From Leptospiraceae bacterium (GTDB taxonomy: Bacteria > Spirochaetota > Leptospiria > Leptospirales > Leptonemataceae): DNA of 33,587 nucleotides. The stretch spans positions 1 through 33,587 of the forward strand of contig JAGRNE010000008.1 of the NCBI GenBank assembly GCA_020440915.1, read 5' to 3'. Both the position numbers and the translations under genes were made by a program. The first letter of the stretch is position 1; every line of letters starts with the position of its first letter. Shown piece by piece: positions 24,423 to 32,115 of the stretch. The notes beneath the pieces were generated by a model that saw only the letters and a list, made by a program, of their open reading frames with translations, did no database searches and was not told the DNA's origin.

Positions 24423-24489
24423 AAGTACAGGCTACGAATGCGGCCCTTAAAAAGGTTTACGTTCGAGGGTTGGCGCATAAAAGCGTGCC

Positions 24490-25605
24490 ATGCGTTGGAA
24501 TTCCGGAATTGCACTGATCTGCCTTATATTTCTGCCCGTTTTCGCTATGCCGGCGGAGTCGGAGCAAAGCATCTCTGCCGATACGGTGGCCCGTTACATT
24601 TCGGGCCTGCCTGTGGAAGAGGAAGCCCTGCCTCCAGCGCTCCGAAATCTGCCGGATTTTCGCGCTCAGCGGGCCTTCTTTGAAAGCCGATGGTCGGAGC
24701 TGGAGCCCCGTAGACTGGATCCCATGCGAAAGTGGGCTTCTGGCGAATTGGAGCAGGCTCGCAACGATACGGAAACGCTCTTCTACCCTTTTGGAGGGCC
24801 CGACTTCCTCCACGCCTTTACCTTCTTTCCGAATGCGAATCGCTACATCCATTTTGGTCTGGAGCCAGCTGGAATCATGCCGGATCTTCAAACCATGAAT
24901 AAGAAAGAGACCTCGGACATGCTAACGTTAATTCGGAAGTCATTGTTTGCCGTTCTTGAATGGTCCTTTTTCCGTACAAACGATATGAAGGTGGACTTGA
25001 TCCGCAGTCGGATGGGAGCGGCGCCGCTGATCCTTTCCTTTATTGCCCGTTCTGGCAACGAAGTGCTGAAAGTGGACTACGTGGAGCTGGATGCGGATGG
25101 AAACCTGGTGACCGTGGATGCTACCAGCGGAAAGCCTGTGTATGCAGGTCCGGTGCCTGGAATTCGCGTATTCTTCCGAAAGTCCGAGGATGCAGCGCCC
25201 CAGGAAGTCATCTATTTCTCTCTGGATGTGTCGGATTCCGCATACGGGCAGAATAAGCGACTGCACAGCTTCATCAAAAAGCAGCGCGGTCTGGTAACGT
25301 ATCTGAAGGCGGCATCCTATCTTATGCACTATGCATCCTTCAATCAAATCCGTGGTTTGATTTTGGAAGAAAGTCAGCATATTTTGCAGACCGATTCAGG
25401 CATTCCGTACGGCTACTTCTCAAAAGCAAACTGGGACATTACTCTATACGGAGTCTATACGCGGCCCATTCCTCTGTTTCGCAATCGCTACCAGGCGGAT
25501 CTGCGGTCCGCTTATCTCAAGTCCGCGCAACCTCTTCCATTCGGTATTGGCTACAATTACAGGGAAGGGACGTCCAACTTGATGCTTGCAAGCAAGAAGA
25601 AATGA
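24490..25605 (+). CDS. exported protein of unknown function
   Basis: A 371-residue secreted protein. The signal peptide is short and clear (MRWNSGIALICLIFLPVFAMPA, cleavage near AMPA-ES). The mature protein has a conserved-looking core: YPFGGPDFLHAFTFFPN (about 97-113), then HFGLEPAG (about 120-127). The last hundred residues hold YGYFSKANWDITLYGVYTR and PFGIGYNYREG. These suggest a single globular periplasmic domain with an aromatic-rich face. I do not recognise the family. It is followed 45 bp later by the RpiB-like gene and may share a transcript. Confidence 0.65.
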   Translation: MRWNSGIALICLIFLPVFAMPAESEQSISADTVARYISGLPVEEEALPPALRNLPDFRAQRAFFESRWSELEPRRLDPMRKWASGELEQARNDTETLFYPFGGPDFLHAFTFFPNANRYIHFGLEPAGIMPDLQTMNKKETSDMLTLIRKSLFAVLEWSFFRTNDMKVDLIRSRMGAAPLILSFIARSGNEVLKVDYVELDADGNLVTVDATSGKPVYAGPVPGIRVFFRKSEDAAPQEVIYFSLDVSDSAYGQNKRLHSFIKKQRGLVTYLKAASYLMHYASFNQIRGLILEESQHILQTDSGIPYGYFSKANWDITLYGVYTRPIPLFRNRYQADLRSAYLKSAQPLPFGIGYNYREGTSNLMLASKKK

Positions 25606-25619
25606 TGGTAGGATGAGAC

Positions 25620-25636
25620 GGGCGAAGCGTTCGCCC
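25620..25636 (+). promoter_or_regulatory. hairpin next to the ribosome site of the RpiB-like gene
   Basis: GGGCGAA (25620-25626) and TTCGCCC (25630-25636) form a perfect 7-bp stem with loop GCG. The purine-rich ribosome site GGGAGAAG starts on the next base, and the ATG is at 25651, so the stem could influence translation. Confidence 0.5.
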
Positions 25637-25650
25637 GGGAGAAGCCCTGA

Positions 25651-26097
25651 ATGAAAATAGTGATTTCCAGCGATGATTACTGTTCCCTGATTCCGGCTAT
25701 TCAGGAGGAAGCCAGGAAGGCGGGGCACGATTGCGCATACATTGGTCCAGGGCCTGGCGAAGAGAAAGATTGGCCCCAGGTAACGGCAGATGCAGCCCGC
25801 GCTGTCGCTTCCGGGGAATACCATGAAGGCATCGTTCTTTGCTGGACCGGTACCGGCGCATGCATTGCGGCAAATAAAGTCCGGGGCATTCGTGCCGCCC
25901 TCTGTGCGGATGCTGAAACCGCAAAGGGAGCGCGCGTCTGGAACCATGCAAATGTGCTGGCGCTGAGCATTCGCAAAACATCGGAACCTGTGTTGCGCGA
26001 GATTCTGGAGGCCTGGTTTTCCACGCCTTTCAGTTCTGATGATTGGAACCTCAAGCAGATGGAGCGCATTCTTTCCCTGGAAAAGGCCGCAGAATGA
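25651..26097 (+). CDS. divergent RpiB/LacAB-family sugar-phosphate isomerase
   Basis: A 148-residue protein that aligns with RpiB along its length: ISSDD at the start, VLCWTGTGACIAANKVRGIRAALC in the middle, and ARVWNHANVLALSIR later. The catalytic Cys (Cys64) and the N-x-ANVLAL block are kept. Several usually conserved residues differ: SDH becomes SDD (Asp9), C-G-T-G becomes C-W-T-G, and the ring-opening His of the HN motif is Trp97. I think other RpiB-family proteins share these changes, but this is from memory. True ribose-5-phosphate isomerase activity is doubtful, and another sugar phosphate is more likely (inference). The gene is convergent with the PP2C sensor gene. Confidence 0.75.
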   Translation: MKIVISSDDYCSLIPAIQEEARKAGHDCAYIGPGPGEEKDWPQVTADAARAVASGEYHEGIVLCWTGTGACIAANKVRGIRAALCADAETAKGARVWNHANVLALSIRKTSEPVLREILEAWFSTPFSSDDWNLKQMERILSLEKAAE

Positions 26098-26138
26098 TCG
26101 CTGCTTTTTGCAGTGCCCGGATGCATTGAAGCGATCAT
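26094..26138. terminator. long inverted repeat at the rpiB-like 3' end
   Basis: ATGATCGCT (26094-26102) and AGCGATCAT (26130-26138) are perfect 9-bp inverted copies around 27 bases. Inside them CTGC-TTTTT-GCAG (26101-26113) makes a second small hairpin. It includes the stop codon of the RpiB-like gene and lies before the convergent PP2C gene's stop. No T-run follows, so a terminator function is uncertain. Confidence 0.4.
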
Positions 26139-26217
26139 GCTTCTATCTCTGGATCGCCTTCGATTAGATCTGACTTTCTGACTTTGTGGCGTCCATTGCA
26201 GGCCCAGGTAATCGCAT

Positions 26218-29200
26218 TTAATCTATTTCTTCGCGGAGTTCGGCCAGTGTTCGGGAGATCAGTTCTGCACTCTTATGCCCGGGCCGCAATTCCAGAGCCC
26301 GCTGAACGCAAGACTCTGCCTTTTGCACAATTCCCAGCATGCGATAAATATCCGCCAGATTCACCAGATTATTCGCATGATCCGGCTCCCGCAAAAGCAT
26401 TCTTTCGCCCTGTATGCGAGCTTCTTCCAGTCTGTTGGCGCGCTTGAGGGCATAGGAGGCCAGATACAGATACCGGGTGGCCACAGCATGGGGACCGGGC
26501 CAGAAATCTATGAGTTCCGCTGCATGTTCAAAATCCTGCAGCCGGAAATAGGTTTCGAACAGCTCTCGATACAGCGTTTCCGGTATCGCTTCGCCTTCCT
26601 TTCGTAGTCTTTCCTGAAGCCCGAGTAAATCGCCCAAATAGGCTTGTGGGTTGCCGGATCCCGGCTTTTCTGTCAGAAGCGGCGGTTCCCGGCGCATGCA
26701 TTCGAAGCGAATTCCTAGCAGAGAAAGATCGTCGGAAATCTGTCCCTTTTGTTTCAGCATTTCCGGAATCCGAGGTAGCTCTCCTCCTGCTTGCTCGACT
26801 ACTCCAAGAATTAAGGACTCGTCCATATTGTATATTCGGTTCCCCTCTGCATCGATTCCCAGTACGATATCATCGCGACCGTCGCTACCGGATATGAAAA
26901 GATCGCCTGGCTGCAGCGGCAGAGTGTAAATCCGAAGGTTTCGTTCCGCCTGCGGAATGCCAAGCTTATGAATAATCCTTTCTTCTTCAATTACGGGAAA
27001 AGAGGCTTTCTGGTTGCGAAATAAGACCGGCCATGGATGCTCCGCATTCAAGAAGTAGAGCAATCCGGACTCTTCATCCACAAGGCCCATAACCATGGAG
27101 GCCATCATGTAGCCGTCGAAGGTGCAGAATATCTTCTGCAATTCCAGATAGGCATCCCGCAGCCACATTTCCGGATACAGCGATTGTATTTCCAGGCTCA
27201 ACTCGGTTCGCTGAATTATGGATTCAAAGACGCTACCCAGGATCAATGCGCCAGCCGCTCCCTGCAGAGATTTTCCCATAGCATCGCCGTTCATAAATGC
27301 GATGTAATTCATACCGCGGAGCTGAATTGTATGGGTGCTGCAGAAATCGCCGCCGATTTCGCCTTCCCAGCGACGAAAGGAGAAAGTCTTTTTCTGCAAG
27401 AGAAGCGTTTCGGTGCGTACGCGAGAACTTTGCACCTGGTTTGCCGTGAGGGGATGTATGAGCAGGCTGGTCAGGAAGAAATCTCCATCTTGCCGCGTTT
27501 TTAAATCCTGGATACGCTTCAGAGTGTCTTCCAGTTCCAGGGTTCTTTCCTGAACCCGGTCCTCCAGGGTGGTGGCATAGTCCTGCAGCTTTCCTCTGGC
27601 CCCGCGAATCGAAGAGACCATGCGATTAAAAGAGCCAGTAAGAAATCCAATTTCATCCTGTACCAGAACCGGCAGGCGGATGTTCAGATCTCCGGAGTTT
27701 ATCTTCTGGACTCCTTGCAGCAAAGCCTGCAGAGGATCCGTCAAAGTGCGAAGAAAAAATAACCGAAAACCAACAACAACTATGAATAGGCAGCCCAGTA
27801 GCATCCACATTTCGTTTACGGCCACATTCATCTGTTCCTTTCTGTAATCTAGATAGGAATAGCCAGCTTCAAAGTAATGCCCATCATCATCGGGTAGCGC
27901 AAAACAGATAACATGGCCGTATTCAGGATGATGCCGGTAATAGCGAAACCCATCCGGATGCGCTTCCATATAGTAATGCATAAGTTCCACTTTCATTTCT
28001 TCAGGGCTCAGGCCTGGGTGCGAAATACGATCTTGAAAGGCACTCAGGGCCAGTTGATCGAAGGGCTGTAGAATTCCCGGGCTCGAGGCCCAGTTCTTCA
28101 GTTCTGTCCGGATCTTTGATTCAAAAAGACGGTCCGGTATCATGCGAATCTGGATTCTACGAATTCTAAGCTCATCCTGCAGTTGTCTGAATTTTGCGTT
28201 GTAATTGGATGGATCCTCCTTCGCCAGATTGTTTAAGAATTTGCCATAGGCCTGCAAAGCCCCCTGGTCTGCGCTGTTCTCCGGAAGCGCTACCCTGGCT
28301 CTGTCATTGCGCTTCAAATCTTCGTAGGCTTCCAGGGCCATGAATTGTACTGCTATTCCTGGAGGCAGGTCGGCCTGGCCTTTCTGAAAAACGTACCGAT
28401 CCTCGGCCGGCCCATGCTCGATAAGGTACAGCAAATCCGGCGCTCTCTTATCGGATACCATGGCAAGCTGCATGTCTTTTCTTCGCAAGCTGTCGTAGGC
28501 CTTTTCTGCCTGCAAATAGGAGGCGTAGCTCAACCACTGAAAGATCACCAGAATGGTTACCAGACTGATTCCCACAATCTTGGCCATGAAAGTGGTGCGA
28601 TCCAGAGTCTTGTTGATGTAGATGACGATGAGAGCAAAGAAGCCCAGAATGGTCATGAGGTTGTACAGAACCTGGAAATTGCCCCGACTCATCTTACCTG
28701 CATGCGAAAGCTTGTTGGCGATGGCCGGCACCAGCGTCCCGGCAAGAAAGGCCAGCATCATCCAGAACACAGTCCATCGAAGCTGACGGTCATTTCTTAT
28801 CATTTTCCAGGTGGCCAGCCCCGGTACCATCAAGACAAAAAAGGCGATGAGATTGGCGATGTAGGAGCTCAGTTCCCACTCGGCGAAATCCCAGTAATGA
28901 GCGCTAAAGCGAAACCAGCGTTCGCCGTGCAGGGTAGAGTGAATAAAAAGTGCAGTCAGGACGGCTGTGGCCATCCACTGAGCAATCAAAGTGAAGCGCG
29001 CCAGGCGTGGCGTTGGATTCTTTGGAAAGTTCCAGAAAAAATGACCAAAGTGCAGCGCTGCCAGAGGCACGAAAAAGACTGTAAGATACCGATGAAAAGC
29101 GGCGCCAGGATGGTAGATCGTAGAAGTAAGCAGATATGCAACGTTGGCAATACCAATAAATAGCAGACCCAGGCCCAGGTGAATGGTGGCGCTGGATCGC

Positions 29201-29307
29201 CGGGGCACTGAAACCAGAAAGAAAAGACTTGCAAAAATAGTGAAAGCGGCCGCCGTACTTGAACTGATGGCGTGGAAATTAAGCTGTATGAAATCCGGCA
29301 GTGGCAT
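26218..29307 (-). CDS. 7TM-HAMP-SpoIIE PP2C phosphatase with TPR tail
   Basis: A 1029-residue inner-membrane signalling protein. Residues about 10-235 hold seven hydrophobic helices of the 7TM-sensor type. A further helix (244-262), a periplasmic sensor region (about 265-495) and another helix (501-520) follow. HAMP is about 520-570 (LNIRLPVLVQDEIGFLTGSF), and a coiled coil runs to about 605. The SpoIIE-type Ser/Thr phosphatase domain (about 610-868) keeps the metal-binding acids in GEIGGDF, NGDAMGK, GSDGRDD and SDDLSLL, so it should be active. The tail (about 905-1025) has TPR-like helices. Targets are probably anti-anti-sigma proteins, none of which are in the window. I place the start at 29307: the longer frame would overlap the signal sequence of the divergent gene. 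Confidence 0.85.
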   Translation of the reverse strand: MPLPDFIQLNFHAISSSTAAAFTIFASLFFLVSVPRRSSATIHLGLGLLFIGIANVAYLLTSTIYHPGAAFHRYLTVFFVPLAALHFGHFFWNFPKNPTPRLARFTLIAQWMATAVLTALFIHSTLHGERWFRFSAHYWDFAEWELSSYIANLIAFFVLMVPGLATWKMIRNDRQLRWTVFWMMLAFLAGTLVPAIANKLSHAGKMSRGNFQVLYNLMTILGFFALIVIYINKTLDRTTFMAKIVGISLVTILVIFQWLSYASYLQAEKAYDSLRRKDMQLAMVSDKRAPDLLYLIEHGPAEDRYVFQKGQADLPPGIAVQFMALEAYEDLKRNDRARVALPENSADQGALQAYGKFLNNLAKEDPSNYNAKFRQLQDELRIRRIQIRMIPDRLFESKIRTELKNWASSPGILQPFDQLALSAFQDRISHPGLSPEEMKVELMHYYMEAHPDGFRYYRHHPEYGHVICFALPDDDGHYFEAGYSYLDYRKEQMNVAVNEMWMLLGCLFIVVVGFRLFFLRTLTDPLQALLQGVQKINSGDLNIRLPVLVQDEIGFLTGSFNRMVSSIRGARGKLQDYATTLEDRVQERTLELEDTLKRIQDLKTRQDGDFFLTSLLIHPLTANQVQSSRVRTETLLLQKKTFSFRRWEGEIGGDFCSTHTIQLRGMNYIAFMNGDAMGKSLQGAAGALILGSVFESIIQRTELSLEIQSLYPEMWLRDAYLELQKIFCTFDGYMMASMVMGLVDEESGLLYFLNAEHPWPVLFRNQKASFPVIEEERIIHKLGIPQAERNLRIYTLPLQPGDLFISGSDGRDDIVLGIDAEGNRIYNMDESLILGVVEQAGGELPRIPEMLKQKGQISDDLSLLGIRFECMRREPPLLTEKPGSGNPQAYLGDLLGLQERLRKEGEAIPETLYRELFETYFRLQDFEHAAELIDFWPGPHAVATRYLYLASYALKRANRLEEARIQGERMLLREPDHANNLVNLADIYRMLGIVQKAESCVQRALELRPGHKSAELISRTLAELREEID

Positions 29308-29371
29308 ACAAGGACCTGAAGACTTGTTTTCTGTTTTGCTGCGGTCAACCTTAAAGACGGTAAATTCATTC

Positions 29372-30262
29372 GTGACCGAAGGAAGCAAGGTCCAGAGCAC
29401 GGCCAGGCTCAAAAACAAGGAGCCCGGCGGCCCGAAAAAACAGCTTCTTTCTGGATTCTTTGCTCTGGTGGTTCTTTTGCTGGCTGGCGAAGCTTGTGCT
29501 CGGGATCCGGATCTTCCGGCGGCCCAATGCGATGCAGAAAAGTATCCGGAATTCTTGATACTGGAAAGGGAGGGAACCATCTCAGAACGGTCCTCACTTC
29601 CGATTCGTCAGCTGGGCCGGCTGGAGATGAAGGAACAGAGCCTGGATCCCGCATCCACCTTCAAACTGGCCCTGGCGCTGGTACTTCTGCAGGATGGATT
29701 TGATCCCACTACAGCAATAAAGGTGACGGATCCGTATATCAAGGATACTCCCCGGAGAATTGATCTTTCGGAGGCTCTCCTTTTCTCCAGCAATGATTAT
29801 TTTCGCCTGCTTGCACGGGAGAAGGGCAGCGACTATTTCCGCAGGGGTGTGGACCAGCTCAATTATTATCCCTCTACCATAGCTGCAGACTGGCTGGAGG
29901 CGCCTTCCGACGCTGAAGACATTGTGCATGGCGGAAATCAGAGAATTACGCCGGCACGGCAGCTACTCTTTATAGAGAGAATTCTGCGCAATGAAGTGCC
30001 GAAATCAGATATCCTTCTGCAGCAAGTGCGCTGGCCCCGAAGCCCGCAGGATGAAAAAGCCCGACCGGATCTATCGCTCTTTGGAAAGACAGGGGCATTT
30101 GATCGGACTGTCTGGTTTGTTGGCGGAATGCGAAATGCCCACAGCTATCGCGCGATTGTAGTGGTTCGTCGGGGGCACTATAAGACCAGGAGAGAGGCTA
30201 TACGACTCTTCTACTGCAGAATGGGGCAGGAACTGCCCGACCATCCTTTGATTCCAGAGTAG
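29372..30262 (+). CDS. class D beta-lactamase/transpeptidase-like exported protein
   Basis: A 296-residue protein from GTG 29372 (no ATG is in frame nearby), with a basic N-terminus and a hydrophobic signal ending LLLAGEACA. All three serine-enzyme motifs are present: STFK (95-98), SSN (139-141, at the place of the class D S-x-V) and KTG (239-241), followed by WFVGG as in OXA enzymes. YYPSTIAADWLE is in the place of the class D YGN...W region. It is therefore an OXA-like lactamase, a BlaR-type sensor domain or an unusual transpeptidase. The Asn instead of Val is more like the SxN of class A/PBP enzymes. It faces the PP2C sensor gene with only 64 bp between starts, which suggests shared regulation. 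Confidence 0.8.
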   Translation: MTEGSKVQSTARLKNKEPGGPKKQLLSGFFALVVLLLAGEACARDPDLPAAQCDAEKYPEFLILEREGTISERSSLPIRQLGRLEMKEQSLDPASTFKLALALVLLQDGFDPTTAIKVTDPYIKDTPRRIDLSEALLFSSNDYFRLLAREKGSDYFRRGVDQLNYYPSTIAADWLEAPSDAEDIVHGGNQRITPARQLLFIERILRNEVPKSDILLQQVRWPRSPQDEKARPDLSLFGKTGAFDRTVWFVGGMRNAHSYRAIVVVRRGHYKTRREAIRLFYCRMGQELPDHPLIPE

Positions 30263-30612
30263 TGGCTTAGCGCTCATCAACAGCACAGGTCATGTGAAGC
30301 CCCAGGTCATGTGAGGCGAATTGACGTCTTTTTCTGGCCTTTTCCGGCGCTCCAGAACTTCTGGAGATTGGATACCTGCGGGCGCTCAGTAACGCTGAAA
30401 AGGCCCTCTAATAGCATCCGCTGGAAACCATCCCTGTGATTTCAGAATTAACTTCAGTCTTAGATGCTTGCCGGTCCAATAGATGCTTTCTGCTGTTCCA
30501 GGAAAAGTACTTGACCCGCCGGCCGTAATATGATTATTTATTTACGTAAAGAAGTTCGTATGATATTCGCTTTGACCAGAATTATCCCTGACATCCAGAA
30601 AAAGGAGATCCA
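30263..30612 (+). other. 350-bp region upstream of dabB with repeats and palindromes
   Basis: No gene is seen. CAGGTCATGTGA occurs twice (30286-30297, 30303-30314; period 17). CTCCAGAACTTCTGGAG (30350-30366) is a perfect palindrome around one base. TTTACGTAAA (30541-30550) is a perfect 10-bp palindrome. The region becomes AT-rich in its last 90 bp, where the dabB promoter must lie. Confidence 0.6.
30511..30540 (+). promoter_or_regulatory. putative dabB promoter
   Basis: TTGACC (30511-30516, 5 of 6 to consensus) is followed after 17-18 bp by the AT-rich TTATTTA (30534-30540) as a poor -10. The TTTACGTAAA palindrome lies immediately downstream, a good spot for a repressor. A second candidate -10, TATGAT (30559-30564), lacks a good -35. 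Confidence 0.35.
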
Positions 30613-32115
30613 ATGAGAAAATCCGTCAGTATCCGAATAGTGCATGGGATTCTCTGGGCTCTGGCTCTTATGGCTTTGCTTACCTGCTTTCTGGTCTTGA
30701 TTCGCGGGGCTGTTAACGTTCCGGTCTCTGGTTTTACTTTCAGCAGGATCAACGTTGCCATCGCTCTTAAGCTGGACGCCCTTTCTACAATTTTGTTTTT
30801 CATGATTACCCTCCTGGCAGCGGCCATCGCGCGCTTCGCCATTCGCTATCTGGACGGAGAAGAGAGGCAATGGTATTTCTATCGCTATCTGCTGCTAACC
30901 GTGGTGGGCGTCAGTCTGTTCGTGCTGTCCAGCAATCTGCTAATGTTATTTGGTTCCTGGCTGCTCACAAGTTACGGATTGCACCGTTTATTGCTTTTCT
31001 ATCCGGAACGAGCGGAAGCCGTCAATGCGGCGCGAAAAAAAGCGCTCATTAGCCGGCTGGGGGACCTGGCTCTTATTGCCGCTATCGCTCTGGTCTATGA
31101 CACTTTCCGAAGCTTCGAATTCGATCGAATCTTTGCTCTCTACGAGAGCTGGCCTGCTTACAAACAGGTTTCCGGGCGCATGGAAGTGATCATGATTCTC
31201 TTTGTAACCGGGGCGATGATCAAATCCGCGCAGTTTCCTTTCCATTTCTGGCTACCAGATACCATGGCCGCCCCGACGCCGGTTTCGGCCATGATGCATG
31301 CTGGAATTATCAATGCCGGAGGCTTCTTGATGATTCGCCTGAGCCCTCTTCTGGACTCTGTCCAGGCCGGGCCTGCATTGCTTATCATTGCCGGGGCCAT
31401 GACCTCTGTGTATGGCGCCCTGTCCATGATTACGCAGAACAATATTAAGAGGAAGCTGGGCTACTCTACTATCAGTCAGATGGGTATGATGTTGTTCGCC
31501 TGCGGTCTGGGCGTATACGGCGTAGCGCTTTTTCATATCTTCGCCCATAGTTTCTACAAAGCCCACGCTTTCCTGTCCACAGGGGCGCTGGTGGATGAAG
31601 CACGAAATACAGGTTTCAAACTATCGCCGATTTCTGTTGGAGGAATCCTTCTGGGATTGATAGGAGTTGCCTTTCTTGTCTACGGAGCGTTCAATTTCCG
31701 GGGTGGAGCGCTCTTTCCTTATTTCATTTATGGAGCTGTGCTCTGGCTGGGTTTCGTTCAGAACTCTGGCATTTCTCCGGTGAAGTATTCCAGATTTCGG
31801 GTCTGGTCCGCCATCTGGCTTCTAATGCTGGTCGCTCTGGCTCTTTACGGGCTGATCGAACATGGTCTGGGCCGCTATCTAATGGGCATTACGCCGGATC
31901 CGGCTACAGCCTCCGGGCTATCGGTGTACTCCGTGAGCGCTCTGGTAGGTCTTTCCTTTTTCCTGATGGGTTTACTGCTCACCAGGACGCTACAAAGAAG
32001 CAGTTCATTTTCCAGGAGGCTCTATGCCTATCTTCTTAATGGCGGCTATTTTTCTGCAGCATCGGATCGCATATTTGAGAAGAATACTCCAGTAGTGCGA
32101 GGAGGTCAGGTATGA
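30613..32115 (+). CDS. dabB: DabB, proton-conducting subunit of an inorganic carbon transporter
   Basis: A 500-residue polytopic membrane protein of the NuoL/Mrp antiporter family, with about 13-14 hydrophobic helices. The hallmark block is present: KSAQFPFHFWLPDTMAAPTPVSAMMHAGIINAGGFL (about 196-231), with the Lys and His used in proton transfer. LGYSTISQMGMM and HIFAHSFYKAHAFLSTG follow. Length is nearer to DabB than to NuoL (about 600). The partner gene dabA overlaps by 4 bp (ATGA), which identifies this protein as DabB rather than a complex I subunit. It would couple a cation gradient to CO2 hydration by DabA. AGGAG lies 5 bases before the ATG, after the candidate promoter and palindrome. 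Confidence 0.9.
   Translation: MRKSVSIRIVHGILWALALMALLTCFLVLIRGAVNVPVSGFTFSRINVAIALKLDALSTILFFMITLLAAAIARFAIRYLDGEERQWYFYRYLLLTVVGVSLFVLSSNLLMLFGSWLLTSYGLHRLLLFYPERAEAVNAARKKALISRLGDLALIAAIALVYDTFRSFEFDRIFALYESWPAYKQVSGRMEVIMILFVTGAMIKSAQFPFHFWLPDTMAAPTPVSAMMHAGIINAGGFLMIRLSPLLDSVQAGPALLIIAGAMTSVYGALSMITQNNIKRKLGYSTISQMGMMLFACGLGVYGVALFHIFAHSFYKAHAFLSTGALVDEARNTGFKLSPISVGGILLGLIGVAFLVYGAFNFRGGALFPYFIYGAVLWLGFVQNSGISPVKYSRFRVWSAIWLLMLVALALYGLIEHGLGRYLMGITPDPATASGLSVYSVSALVGLSFFLMGLLLTRTLQRSSSFSRRLYAYLLNGGYFSAASDRIFEKNTPVVRGGQV

Noticed and set aside
28345..29163. Plus-strand frame of 272 codons
   Set aside because: Antisense to the 7TM and sensor part of the PP2C gene, and rich in His/Gln as expected for a shadow.
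29308..29580. N-terminal extension of the PP2C sensor by 91 residues
   Set aside because: It would overlap the signal peptide of the divergent lactamase-like gene. The 7TM domain starts naturally just after ATG 29307.
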